Notes under the pieces: generated by a model | Databases searched by the model: none | Told to the model about the DNA's origin: nothing | Seen by the model: only the letters and a program-made list of their open reading frames with translations | Shown here: piece after piece, positions 52,772 through 62,720 of the stretch | How the letters are laid out: each line of letters begins with the position of its first letter | How positions within the stretch are numbered: the first letter of the stretch is position 1 | Source: Akanthomyces muscarius | Taxonomy: Eukaryota > Ascomycota > Sordariomycetes > Hypocreales > Cordycipitaceae | Direction of reading: 5' to 3' | Assembly (NCBI RefSeq): GCF_028009165.1 | Contig: NW_026611614.1 | Span: forward strand, 434,001 to 498,000 | Length of the DNA stretch: 64,000 bases | Position numbers and translations under genes: made by a program

Positions 52772-53929
52772 ATGGAAATGGAAGATCCTAATCTTGAGTT
52801 TTTGGACGAGTATGACCTTCGAACACCCGGACGAGACAGAAGTCCTAGCGTAAACACCTCTGCCGAGAAGCCCAACCGAGCCGACGCCGGAAAAACGAAG
52901 AGAAACCTCCCACTACTACGATTGAATAACTGGGAATCCGACAGGCAGTACGATAGGCGTAATCCTATTTGTATCCATTACGATTTCGTATGGAAGGTAT
53001 CCCTCAGGGACAATATTAGACGCCGACCGATCACCGGAAATGATCAGCCAGACGACGTTGTCCTTGCTCCAAGTGATTACTGGAAAGAAACATTCCAGTC
53101 ACAACTTGAAAGTACTATAGCAAATAATGAACGGCTTCCAGGACGAGAATACGCGTGCGATGAAACAATCGTCGTTATATCGGTCGAGAATACACGCGGC
53201 CGGGGCCTGAAAGATAAGGTATCAGGTCACAACATCAGATGGAATGCTGTTGACCAGCACATTGAACGCCTTAGCTGGTTGTTTCTGGCTGGCAAGAAGA
53301 TAACGTTTTCCTTGGAGTTCGTCTACCAGGAAGTCATCAGCGAGTCTGCCGCGCCCGCACATTCTGGGAAGAAAAAAAGAAAAACTCAGAGCGAGGTTCA
53401 GAGGGAGAGAATGAAGGCTGAGTCAGGCCTATGGAATCGCGTTTACAAGCGTCATCGCTGTAGAGGCAGATATTGTAAGAAAGGGCCACATTGCGCTGTG
53501 GACCGTCACGGAAATCACCACAAGCTGCATTATAAAGATCTCGAGGCCATCAATGACTATTTCAAAGATAATATGAAAGAGGGGGAAGCATTCGCTGATG
53601 TTGACGTCAGCGTTGCAATCCCTGACCACATCCTGGAACAGGTTCTGACTAGATCTGATAACTCCCCGGGCGATCCCGTCGAAGAGCTCAACAAATACTT
53701 CACTTTCCTCCTGGCCGAAGTGCAGAGTGACAGGAGCAGGGCAGAACTAGAAGTTGGTATGAAGTTTGCAAGAGAGCAGTGCTTCGAGTTGAACTCTATG
53801 GAGGAGCATCCTCAAATGGTCGTCACTGCCATGGTAAGGGGAAACGTGAAGATTGGCAGCGCCGTGCACTTGGTTGGCGGCATAAAGAGATACAAGAAAG
53901 CAGCAAGCATCATGAGACGAAGAGATTAG
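52772..53929 (+). CDS. Passenger protein of the Tc1 element, fungal family of unknown function (385 aa)
   Basis: The start is placed at MEMEDPNLEF; 39 more codons are open upstream but lie in GC-rich tandem sequence. Residues 65-190 are a mixed alpha/beta domain (ICIHYDFVWKVSL, VVLAPSDYWKETF, FLAGKKITFSLEFVYQ). At 199-204 is a GKKKRK nuclear signal; at 230-253 a compact Cys/His cluster C-x4-C-x5-C...HHKLH, zinc-finger-like; then helices to the end. I recall the order 'APSDYW', 'AGKK', 'GPxC' and 'HxKL' from a widespread family of uncharacterised fungal proteins, but cannot verify it here. It converges on the transposase gene with about 145 bp between stops. Whether it helps transposition, silencing escape, or is captured cargo is unknown. 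Confidence 0.75.
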   Translation: MEMEDPNLEFLDEYDLRTPGRDRSPSVNTSAEKPNRADAGKTKRNLPLLRLNNWESDRQYDRRNPICIHYDFVWKVSLRDNIRRRPITGNDQPDDVVLAPSDYWKETFQSQLESTIANNERLPGREYACDETIVVISVENTRGRGLKDKVSGHNIRWNAVDQHIERLSWLFLAGKKITFSLEFVYQEVISESAAPAHSGKKKRKTQSEVQRERMKAESGLWNRVYKRHRCRGRYCKKGPHCAVDRHGNHHKLHYKDLEAINDYFKDNMKEGEAFADVDVSVAIPDHILEQVLTRSDNSPGDPVEELNKYFTFLLAEVQSDRSRAELEVGMKFAREQCFELNSMEEHPQMVVTAMVRGNVKIGSAVHLVGGIKRYKKAASIMRRRD

Positions 53930-54075
53930 TGTGTAAACAGATTGTCAATTTCTTTCTTACAGTATGTCAGTCGTTAATTATAATATTTCTATTACTCTCC
54001 CGACAACCAACTACTTGTGCCGCCGTGTGTCGCCCTCGACTCTCTCATCCGCGAGAAAAATGCATGCCGAAAATA

Positions 54076-55059
54076 TTAGTACTCCGGATATGTGATGGGG
54101 ATTCCAGCATGGTGAAACAGCCGCTTAGCCAACTCATCATCATCTCCAACCACCTCGACACACCACTTCAAAAAGAAGCCGAAATCGTACTCCGCGGCCT
54201 GATGGTTTTCTCTATATGCCTTCTTGATGAAGGTCTTGAGGTTGGAAAAATACTCCTCAATTGGATTAAAATCCGGAGAATATGGAGACAGCTCAACATA
54301 TAGCACACCTGCCTCGTCGCACATTTTCTTGATTTTTGGCGAGCGATGGACTGATGCATTGTCCCTGATTATGACCGAATTTCGTCCAGGAAATGGTTCG
54401 CAAAAATGCAGAAGTTCGGTCATGAAGTCTTCGATCAAATACTTGTCAGTCGGGCCCTGGTATACCCGGTACATGAGTACACCGTTCTGGGTAAAGGCTG
54501 GCAGTATCTGCCAGCGCCTCCCGCGCTTCAACTTGTTGTATTTTATGGGTGTTTTGCCCTTTGGTGCCCGGCCTGAGCGACGGTGGCAGACTTGAGTATC
54601 ACAGCCTGACTCATCAAAGTAAACGATATGGAAAGACTCGACTTGAAGTTTTGCCAGTGTGTATAGATAATAGTCTCGAAGATCTTCGTCTCGCTGCTGG
54701 GCGATGCGACGCATTTTCTTTCGCGGCCAGTCCTTCAAAGCTCGACCGAGTGCGCTATGCGAGATCTCGACGTCGAACTTCTCCCGCAACAGCTGTACCA
54801 TCTCTTCAACGTGCAGCTCGGGATCATCAGTGAGTCTGTCACACAGGTATTTCTTCATGTCGGTTGTTATGCGGCTGCGGCGCCCCGCGCGGGCTCTACG
54901 TCGCGGCATTTCGGACTCGGGTCGTTCACGTTCGCGTTGGTATCGCTGGACAGTTCGAGCGCTACACAAGGTAGCAGAAACAATATGTTGAGTCGAGAAA
55001 CCCTTCTCTAACATAGCAAAGATTTGACTCCGGATTTCAGCATTTAATACTGGCGCCAT
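54076..55059 (-). CDS. Tc1-type DD34E transposase (327 aa)
   Basis: Residues 1-125 hold the DNA-binding part, with a helix-turn-helix (IRSQIFAMLEKGFSTQHIV) and a second HTH after the basic RRRARAGRR hinge. The catalytic triad is D149 (VYFDESG), D233 (IIRDNASVH) and E268 (DFNPIEEYF), giving the DD34E spacing of Tc1. SPYSPDFNPIE is the classic late motif. Length and frame are normal with no stop or shift, so the enzyme may be active. It catalyses cut-and-paste excision and insertion at TA. The gene starts about 205 bp inside the right TIR end. Confidence 0.92.
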   Translation of the reverse strand: MAPVLNAEIRSQIFAMLEKGFSTQHIVSATLCSARTVQRYQRERERPESEMPRRRARAGRRSRITTDMKKYLCDRLTDDPELHVEEMVQLLREKFDVEISHSALGRALKDWPRKKMRRIAQQRDEDLRDYYLYTLAKLQVESFHIVYFDESGCDTQVCHRRSGRAPKGKTPIKYNKLKRGRRWQILPAFTQNGVLMYRVYQGPTDKYLIEDFMTELLHFCEPFPGRNSVIIRDNASVHRSPKIKKMCDEAGVLYVELSPYSPDFNPIEEYFSNLKTFIKKAYRENHQAAEYDFGFFLKWCVEVVGDDDELAKRLFHHAGIPITYPEY

Positions 55060-55264
55060 GATTAGTTTTGTAACTGCCGTTTCTGGCGTGGTTGGTGGAA
55101 AGGGCAGAATCGAAGGAGGCTGTGGACAAGAACAACTTCCAGTGGTTAATTTTAGCGTCTGTTACAGGGGCATGGTGGAAATACAAGCGTGGTACCTGCA
55201 GTGTCAGCGGCCAAAAATAGCGAGTGGCCTTCCCCACCTTACTACTAAAACTAACTAAAAGTCG

Positions 55265-55292
55265 CCCGCGACACCCATTTCGGTTTTTACTG
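55265..55292 (-). repeat. Right terminal inverted repeat of the Tc1 element
   Basis: 28 bp, perfect inverse of the left end, followed by the TA target site at 55293-55294. Confidence 0.9.
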
Positions 55293-55905
55293 TACCGGTA
55301 CAGATTGCAAGTAAATTAGACTGTTGACTGGCAGGCTTGTGCCTTTCTTGGTGGTGTGGGGTGCTGTGCCTTATTATCCCTGCAAGTAAGTACCTTTCGG
55401 GTGCAGGGATTCTGAGACAGATTTGGAGACTTGCAGAGACCTAATCTTAAAATTTGCAGAACGGCCATGCCCACCAACAGCTGGTAGTTACCCTGGAAAG
55501 ACTGCATCTGTTGCACAACAGTTGAGGCCGAAAAGAGAGGATGAGCACGAGTATTGTTCTGGCATTAAATCATGAGATCAGTCTTGCAGCAGTCACATAC
55601 TGGTACATTCATGTTAAAGCACCACGATCTGAGCCTCTTTTCCGCGTTTACGGCCAAATTTGCCAGTCCAGGCCGCATTTCAAGGTCCAATCGTTCAAAT
55701 TGTTGCCGAGAAATACACTGCTTTCAGTCTATTGCCTGGTCATCTTAAAATAATGTTTTTGCCCAGTAGGATGTAGAAACGTTAAGGGGAAGGGAGAGTC
55801 AGTCTGCATGCTTGCTCAGACGATGTTGAGTGTCTATAAGAGCAGTGATCAGCTACATCCCCACGGGGGATCTTCTCACCACGCATAATACTTACAGATG
55901 CTGTC
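55293..55905. other. Gene-free spacer right of the transposon
   Basis: No supported gene. Confidence 0.4.
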
Positions 55906-56781
55906 ATGTTTCCACAAGCAGAATTCGTGCGTCCGAAACACAGACTCGTCGCCCGGCAAGAACCGAGTGGCCGCAAAATGGGGCAGGCTCTAAAGGCCGT
56001 GCGTCGGGCCTCCAGGCTATGGCAACAGTTCCCCAGCACGCGGTGGTCCTGGGCTGACATCAAGTCAGAAGACACCAGGAAGACTGAGGCGAAAGACTTG
56101 ATTGAGCCCTGCACTCGTGGACCTACAGACTTTTCTACAACAGCCTCGCCAACAGTGGCATCGTCTCCCTGTAGCGAACAAAGTCCACTACAGAGCAGAT
56201 ACAATGTCATACGGGACACTGGTGCTACCTGCAAAGGCGTGTGGCCACCCCAGCCGCTCGAAGCATTCTCGTTCATCACACCACTACCCGCACCGCCCGT
56301 CAAACTTACCGACACAGTGCAGGCCCAAATTCAAGCTTTTGCGCAGGCATACGAGTTTGACGTCTCATATGTTGTCAAATTGACTTTACGCGAATCGAGC
56401 GCCCGCGGAAACGCGGCGTCTGGCTTGCCCAATCTCCTCCACTCTTCCTCCACTGTTTACCTAGCCTCGGCCGGACTTGTTGCCATTCACGGGAGGGAAT
56501 TGCTCCCGAAAACATTGCAAATCTCACCCGCGTTTCACATGGATGTGATTTGCAAGCAATGGTGTCACAGCTTCTTCCCCGTCACCGAGGCCAACCGGCT
56601 TGAGTACGCGTGGGCAGCAGCGACCTACTCTGAGACCTGTGGTGGATATCTAGTCTTTGGGGCATGCAGGCTAATCATGCCGAACAGACCCTGGAGACTT
56701 GCTCTTGATGACAGCCGATCGAGAGACCTACAGCGGTTGGTGTCGAGCCTCAATATGTACATAGGTCGCAGCAGCACTTGA
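55906..56781 (+). CDS. Hypothetical protein, 291 aa, single exon
   Basis: The N-terminal 110 residues are basic then Ser/Thr/Pro-rich and likely disordered. Residues 135-291 look like one alpha/beta domain (AFAQAYEFDVSYVVKLTLRE, YLASAGLVAIHG, GGYLVFGACRLI), with a closing helix DLQRLVSSLNMYIG. The strand pattern recalls a GAF-like fold seen in some fungal proteins, but no diagnostic residue is known to me. No signal peptide or TM segment. Probably soluble; function unknown. Confidence 0.6.
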   Translation: MFPQAEFVRPKHRLVARQEPSGRKMGQALKAVRRASRLWQQFPSTRWSWADIKSEDTRKTEAKDLIEPCTRGPTDFSTTASPTVASSPCSEQSPLQSRYNVIRDTGATCKGVWPPQPLEAFSFITPLPAPPVKLTDTVQAQIQAFAQAYEFDVSYVVKLTLRESSARGNAASGLPNLLHSSSTVYLASAGLVAIHGRELLPKTLQISPAFHMDVICKQWCHSFFPVTEANRLEYAWAAATYSETCGGYLVFGACRLIMPNRPWRLALDDSRSRDLQRLVSSLNMYIGRSST

Positions 56782-57100
56782 TTGCGCACCCTCCTTTCTA
56801 GAGCTTCGGTATTTAGACGCCATGCTACAGGGTCGAATGTGGTTTCGACCGTAATCCTTAGAAGCGGGCAGTAGAAGTTTTGTCTCGTCGAAGTAGCTTG
56901 GGGCAATTTGCGAATTGGGTTCCTTAAGCCTACGATGCTCGTCATGACTACTACCTCATTCCACATATAAAGCAATCAAGTGAATAACTCAAGTGAATAT
57001 CATCTCTATATACCGCGGCTTCTATCCAGTAACTGATGCCCGTACTTATCTACCATCTGGCTTGCTCCAGCTCCGGGCATGGTAGTCCCCTCGACGAGTG
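56782..57100. other. Gene-free spacer
   Basis: No coding signal; promoter space of the DUF7514 gene. Confidence 0.35.
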
Positions 57101-58176
57101 ATGATACGTGACGACTCAGACTCGGACGGCGCAAGGCCGGCAGCAACACATAAGCAGAAAAGAGTCCGATTTGCCGAGCCACCACCTGGCAACACTCGGA
57201 GCTGGACATCGAGCCGGCCGCCCTTGGAAGCGGCTTGGGGCACACTGTTTACTCCTGGCGGCGAGCCTACTCGGCGCCTCGGGGACATTCTGCGCGGCTT
57301 GGCTGAATACATTGTAATGCGCTACCAATGAGAGAGACCCCCTCCCTGCTTGCCGCTGATTATTGAACTGCTAGACTCTAAACTTTTCGCCCAACAGTTC
57401 TCTGGTCTTTACGCCGGATAAATTGCTTATCTTTTATCGCCGGTTCAGGCAATATCGTGAAGTAGTCGATTGGGAGCGTACGTAATGCAGCAATCCGTCT
57501 TTATTAGCTGCCCAGTCCCCGAGTCCCCTGTCGATTCTCGTACTGACGCGCTCTAGGCCTGTTCGCCATGTCAGACCGAAGCCTCGAGGCGCTCTACCTC
57601 GAGTTGCAGTGTGATTACTACCTTGTGCAGAGGTCCGACATTCGGCCCAAGCGAGCAGCTAGCCTACCCGCGTTGACGCCACAAGGTTTTGTGGACTGGT
57701 GCACGCTTCTCCTCGGCGCTTTTCCGGAACAGGAAGCTGGCCGAATGCAGAACGTTGTTGCACAGCTGCCACTGGAGGCTCTCCCGCAAGGTCACACGGA
57801 AGGGCAGCGGCGCGCGCGCGAGAGATTGCCCAGGCGCATCCCAAAACGCCTTTTTCTCGACGTGGCTGACCCCAGGGCATTGAGGGTCGTGCTCGGCGCG
57901 CTATCAAGGGTTGCCGGCGCACCAACCACGCGCGGCTGCAGGGGCCCACAGAGTGATGGCAGGGAAGCAGATGTGATCACAGTTGAGGTGGACGGCGAGT
58001 CACGCCGTGCCTATGCATGCAGGAGGGTAAGACGCAGAGATGGGAGACATGAAGGGGAAGGGAGGCGAAGCCACCAATCCAGCCATGTGGTGCAAGACGA
58101 CTATGTGGCGGCCAGCAGAGACCGATGGAGAAATGAGGCAGATAGGTCGTGGCATCAGAGAAGGCGTCAACGATGA
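57101..58176 (+). CDS. DUF7514 family protein with RVxF motif (311 aa, three exons)
   Basis: Exons 57101-57313, 57375-57477 and 57557-58176; introns are 61 nt (GTAATG, CTGAT, GCTAG) and 79 nt (GTACGT, TCTAG). The DUF7514 core is recognisable: WGTLFTPGGEPTRRLGDILRGLAEYI, then SLVFTPDKLLIFYRRF, then LEALYLELQCDYYLVQR and PALTPQGFVDWCTLLLG. These proteins are common in Pezizomycotina and uncharacterised. The N-terminus has KRVRFAEP, a match to the RVxF docking motif for type-1 phosphatase, which may be chance. The C-terminal 60 residues are Arg-rich and could instead be intron sequence after the GTAAGA at 58027, so the true end is uncertain. Confidence 0.8.
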
Positions 58177-58707
58177 ACGGTGGAAATTCGAGGTACCAGG
58201 AAGTAGGGCTTTTTGGATTGGCGAGCGCAAGGTCAGCAATCGAGTTGGAGCAGGAAAGGACGGAAGTAGTCCGCCGCTGGTTAGCCGTAGCAGTGTGGCC
58301 AAGTGTACTCCAATTTTGCCTTGAGACCAATCGTCTCCACGATCTCGCTCGCAGCCTTACATACTGTGGTTCATGACCTGTCAATGTCAAGAGGCCCCGG
58401 CCCGGCCAGGAGGCAGAGAGGTGTGGTCCAGGGGGGGGGGAGGGGTTGCGAACCAAAGTTCTTCAGGGATGCAGACAGGGGCCAACACAAATCCTGCTGG
58501 GTGCAGACACGCTCCCGCATCTCTCCAATAATAATGGGTATGCACCTGTCCGCATATGGGCGACCTAGGTGCCTACCTAGGTAGATAATAACGTTAGATG
58601 GTCTTCTCCCCGCTCTCCATGTCATGCGAACCAACGAGCGTGCCTCGCAGTGTGGCGTCGACCTGCACCACAGGCCACACAACTGTAGAAGCCGACCGCG
58701 AACTTTT
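58177..58707. other. Gene-free interval
   Basis: Contains a G-run (58430-58446) and a short palindromic CCTAGGTGCCTACCTAGG stretch near 58564. No supported gene. Confidence 0.4.
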
Positions 58708-59456
58708 CTACCGCGACGGAGAAATATTTGGGCTTCGTGCTCGCTGGTCCTTGTATTCACTCAAAGTCGACGGTAGAATGGCCAACAATTGCCGATTGAC
58801 CTGTAGCCAGACGGCGCCTACAAATGCAATCGACAGCATCAGCGAGAAGGCACCCTGTGCAACGTCCACTAGTATCAATGGAGCATGCAGGCCAATAATG
58901 ACCAGCGCCAGGGCAAAGCAGGTGCCATATCTTGTGTTCAAATGCAACTGCTGCTCGGCCTCGAAAGGGCCCGACCGCAGCCCCGCTTCCGATGCGGCCG
59001 GGGCCACGGCCGCCCACAGGACTGCGACAAGACCAAGAAGGATAACAGCCTTGAGGTGGCTGGACCTTTTGTCCAGGCAACCAGGCCAGCACAGGGCCAA
59101 CCAACCGATTGAGATTAGCAGGAGACCAATGGCGAAAGCACAGCATGCGGATATGGCGTATGCCTTCAGTGTTCCGACATCATTGTCTATAGAACGTCGG
59201 GAGGACGATACCACGGACCCGTCAAGGAAAAGGCAGCTCCAGGTGTCCGAAGTAGTAGTGGAGTTGGCGCTGGTGATGGTGATCTTCAATTTGGCATGGT
59301 CATTAGTCGGCAACACAGGCTCTCCCTCCCCCGGTCACTTACGTTGAGGAATGAACAACGGCTTTCGCCGGGCACGGTGGATACCGTGTATCCGAAGCAG
59401 GTAGCCATGGACAGCCATGTCAGTAGCAGTCCCTGAGCGACTGCAAGCTTCGTCAT
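58708..59456 (-). CDS. Multi-span membrane protein with luminal first loop (229 aa)
   Basis: Exons 59456-59343 and 59283-58708; the 59-nt intron has GTAAGT, CTAAT and TGAAG. The first hydrophobic segment (LAVAQGLLLTWLSMATCFGY) is a signal anchor or cleaved signal; a loop with potential N-glycosylation sites (NIT, NST) and cysteines follows. Then come four helices: YAISACCAFAIGLLLISIGW, LKAVILLGLVAVLWAAV, FALALVIIGLHAPLILV and FSLMLSIAFVGAVWLQV. The plan resembles claudin/SUR7/PalI-type tetraspan proteins, but no motif fixes the family. The start upstream of 59456 (to 59549) would bury the signal segment and was not used. Confidence 0.65.
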
Positions 59457-60658
59457 AGATGCCCTTCCTTTCGGTACATCGTCAGAGGAGCCCGATGTGG
59501 TTTTATAGTCGTCAACCAACCAATTATAGATCACGTCCACGATCTTCACTTTCTAGGATACTTGGCTGGACGCAATATCTCATCATGACTTGCCTCGTCA
59601 AAGTGTGCCTCCCGAGCCGTCAGATATAGCGATGGAGAAAGCACCTGCTCCGCACATAAGAGAGCCTGCACACCGGAGCAGATGAGTCCACTTCGAAAAT
59701 GCAGGGCACTACGGCGGACATGGTTATTTCCTCTCTGCCATTTCTCGGCCCCCATAATCTACCTGTGTCCTCTTCTGTCAACAGACCCCGTCTAGGCATT
59801 ACCAGCGTCAAAGGATTGCAACCAGACTTTTCTCGCCAGGTCATAGACGCCGCTTCTAGTCATCTTGGAGAACAGAGTTATTCCCCTCGCAGTACAAGCT
59901 CACGGGTGCCCACTGCCACAATGGGTAGTAGCATACATGGTGATGTATCCATGAACATGTGCGAGCCTTCTGGCGGGCTTTCTACACAGGGATCAGTACT
60001 GGAAGCTAGCCTGTGGATATCGACAATACACCGTAGACGCTCTTGGAAGTTTACTACTGGTACTTTCGGTCTTTTGCGTTGGTGGCCAGTCTACCGCAGT
60101 GATTATTACCCCCCTTCACATTAGTGTGGGTTCTATTTCGACCCTGCACCATATTTACGGCACTGTAAGTCGCCGCCTAAATTAGGACTGCTCTTCACTT
60201 CTGCTTTAAAGCATGGCCTGAGGCATTGTTATGTCACACTATTTAAACGAAGCCGTCCGTACACACACCATTGGTAATGACTTGCGCTCCATGGCGTAAG
60301 AAATCCAGGCACGACAATTGGGCCTATGAGACTCGCTCTCCACGTATGCGGGCTGGCCGGACCATCTACGAGGGCCCCCTGAAAAAGCACCGCTCTCTGT
60401 TGGTCATGATGAGTCGGAGGGGTGTCCGTTCATCAAAGAGGTGGGGTTACTCGCGTAATACCCCCTCACACTTGTTTGGAAGTCGGAAAGTAGCGTAGTG
60501 ATAGGCATCCATTAAATCCATTACGCTCTGTCTTGCTGATTTCTCTTTCTTGACACTGCTGAAGAACTCTGCTCACTAACAATCTACACCATACCGAGAA
60601 ACTCAACGCGTACATATTTTGTACCATACTTCCCATCTCTAGTTCCGGTCACTACATT
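59457..60658. other. Gene-free interval, 1.2 kb
   Basis: Two frames (59699-60124 and 60271-60498, plus) are open but of ordinary composition and unsupported. Confidence 0.4.
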
Positions 60659-62134
60659 ATGCAGTCTTTTCAAGCACCCCCGAACGAACATCCCCAAGCA
60701 GCACCCTCGGGTCCGTCTTTCGAGACACAAGTACCCGCTAGTAATCAGTACCACCAGGTTCCTCCGACGCCATTTGCTCAGGCCACCGGGCAGCGGGCTG
60801 GTCAACAATTCCGCCAGCAACCTCCAATGACATTCGTTCAGACGACCGCGCAACCGGCTGGCCATCAATTCTCCCAGCCATATCCAAATGGCCACCAGTC
60901 TTCAACGTTTGGAGTCAATCAGGGTGTCAGTGACTCGGCTTACTACAAGCATCCGTTCAACCAGCATACCGTGCAGCCACTCTACGACAACCAGAGGACT
61001 AGAGCCAACCAAACTGCCACGCCCCAGTGCATCTCCCAAGCCGATACCGATGCCATCTCAAATGATGTTCGTCAAAAAGTGGAAATGACGCTGAAAAACA
61101 CTATGAAAGTGATTGATTCAGATATCCGGCGGGCCATTGCCGAGGATATGCGTGGTATGCAGCTCTTCAGTCAGCAAAGCATTAAGCGTGGCTTGGAGCA
61201 AGCGAAGTTTGAAAGGAACAACGAAATGGTCCATTTCAGTCGTCAAATCCACGAGAAAGCAGCCATGATGAACGAGGATATCACTGCCTGTGTGGAATAT
61301 CGCAAAAACTGCTTGGCAGGGCGTACAGAGATCATTTCTGTGAAAGGGGACTTGGCGCAGCTGCAAAAGCGCTATACAGAGACTCTGGGCCTCATGGAGA
61401 AGAGCTTGGGAGAGCACGTGGAACGTTTGGCAACAATTGAGAAAAACGATGAAAAGACCGCCAGTGATGCTACAATTCAGAGAAGTGAGATTGCACAGTC
61501 TCTGCAACACATTTCGGCCCAGCATGCTCAGGAGACTCAGCAGATCATACAGCAAATCCAGCACATCGAGCAAAACGATGAAAAGACCGCCAATGACGCT
61601 ACAATTCAGAGAAGTGAGATTGCACAGTCTCTGCAACACATTTTGGCTTCGCAGGCCCAGCATGCTCAGGAGACTCAGCAGATCATGCAGCAAATCCAGC
61701 ACATCGAGCAAAACGATAAAAAGACCGCCAATGACGCTACAATTCAGAGAAGTGAGATTGCACAGTCTCTGCAACATATTTCGGCTTCGCAGGCCCAGCA
61801 TGCTCAGGAGATCAAGCAAATTCAGCAGATCATACAGCAGATGCAGCAGATGCAGCACATGCAGCACATTCAGCAGAGCCAGCAGATGAAGGAGGCTCAG
61901 CCGAGGGAAGAGGCTCAGCAGAGGGAGGAGGCTCAGCAGAAGGAAGAGACTCAGCAGAGGGAAGAGACTCAGCAGAGGGGGGAGACTGGGCAGAGGGAGG
62001 AGACTGGGCAAGTTCCACAAGGGCAACGGAAGAAACGCAAAGGGAATGGGTTCAGCTTTTCAGATAGATTAATCCTACAGCAAGGGAAGGAGCGTAGGGC
62101 GACTACCAGAGCTGCGCAGAGGCGTCGGAACTAG
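60659..62134 (+). CDS. Gln-rich coiled-coil repeat protein (491 aa)
   Basis: A single exon starting MQSFQAPPNEHPQ. Residues 1-120 are Gln/Pro-rich with low complexity. A coiled coil begins near 125 and includes, from residue 259, three repeats of 43-46 residues built on IExNDEKTANDATIQRSEIA and SLQHI. A Gln/Met/His run and a Glu/Gln run follow (to about 455), then a basic tail QRKKRKGNG...RAAQRRRN acting as a likely nuclear signal. No family is recognised. The layout (Gln-rich head, long coil, basic tail) fits a nuclear scaffold or transcription-linked protein; function is not established. Confidence 0.7.
   Translation: MQSFQAPPNEHPQAAPSGPSFETQVPASNQYHQVPPTPFAQATGQRAGQQFRQQPPMTFVQTTAQPAGHQFSQPYPNGHQSSTFGVNQGVSDSAYYKHPFNQHTVQPLYDNQRTRANQTATPQCISQADTDAISNDVRQKVEMTLKNTMKVIDSDIRRAIAEDMRGMQLFSQQSIKRGLEQAKFERNNEMVHFSRQIHEKAAMMNEDITACVEYRKNCLAGRTEIISVKGDLAQLQKRYTETLGLMEKSLGEHVERLATIEKNDEKTASDATIQRSEIAQSLQHISAQHAQETQQIIQQIQHIEQNDEKTANDATIQRSEIAQSLQHILASQAQHAQETQQIMQQIQHIEQNDKKTANDATIQRSEIAQSLQHISASQAQHAQEIKQIQQIIQQMQQMQHMQHIQQSQQMKEAQPREEAQQREEAQQKEETQQREETQQRGETGQREETGQVPQGQRKKRKGNGFSFSDRLILQQGKERRATTRAAQRRRN
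61436..61840 (+). repeat. Coding tandem repeat, three units of 129-138 bp
   Basis: Units start at 61436, 61565 and 61703; unit 2 has a 9-bp in-frame insertion (SQA) shared with unit 3, so unit 3 and unit 2 are the more recent pair. Confidence 0.85.
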
Positions 62135-62720
62135 TGTGGCATATTTACTACAAATACAAACCGTACCCAACTATTAATTCTCTGTCCTTGCTCTGGCACA
62201 AACTACTGGACTGGCCCGAGCGCAGGTAAATGTCAATGAACCCTAGTCTTGCCGGGAGGAGAGTCGACGGATGATTTTAGCCCTGGTTTAAACTGTGGGA
62301 GGAACCGGAATCATGAACGCTCATCGGAAGCAAGCAGTTGACCGCGGAGGGGGGTGAAAAGAATGCGAACCGGGTCAGGTCCAGGGGTGAAGAGGGTCGA
62401 CGGGTCGTGGCGACACACTCGCGTTCCTTGTTTGATGGCTTGCATATACTGGTTGATCACTTCCCAATTCTGCTTTCCAATTATGGCTAGCGTATCAGAA
62501 GCTGATGTTGGGGGGACCAAACTGGTTTGGGAAAGCATAATCAATATTACTGCTTCGTCAGGACCAAATATTCAGCTACAAAAAGCCTGCGCCCGCCGCT
62601 TTCCACTGTCACCCCTCATCCAGTAACTACTCTTCTACAACCTGGGATCTCACGCCTTGACTCGTCACTAGCTTGTTGAACCTTCTATTTGTCCTCATCA
62701 CAGTCTTGTATCACGGCGCC
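62135..62720. other. Gene-free interval
   Basis: No supported gene; includes the promoter of the 62721 gene. Confidence 0.4.

Larger units (their letters stand above)
52076..55292. mobile_element. Complete Tc1-type DNA transposon carrying a second gene (3,217 bp)
   Basis: The ends are 28-bp perfect terminal inverted repeats beginning CAGTAAAAACC, flanked by TA at 52074-52075 and 55293-55294, the Tc1/mariner target-site duplication. Inside are two convergent genes: a DD34E transposase (54076-55059, minus) and an unrelated 385-aa protein (52772-53929, plus). Typical Tc1 elements are 1.3-2.4 kb with only a transposase. Perfect TIRs and an intact transposase frame imply a recent or still mobile copy. 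Confidence 0.9.

Noticed and set aside
61118..62026. 302-codon leucine-rich minus-strand ORF
   Set aside because: Antisense of the Gln codons (CAG/CTG) in the repeat protein.
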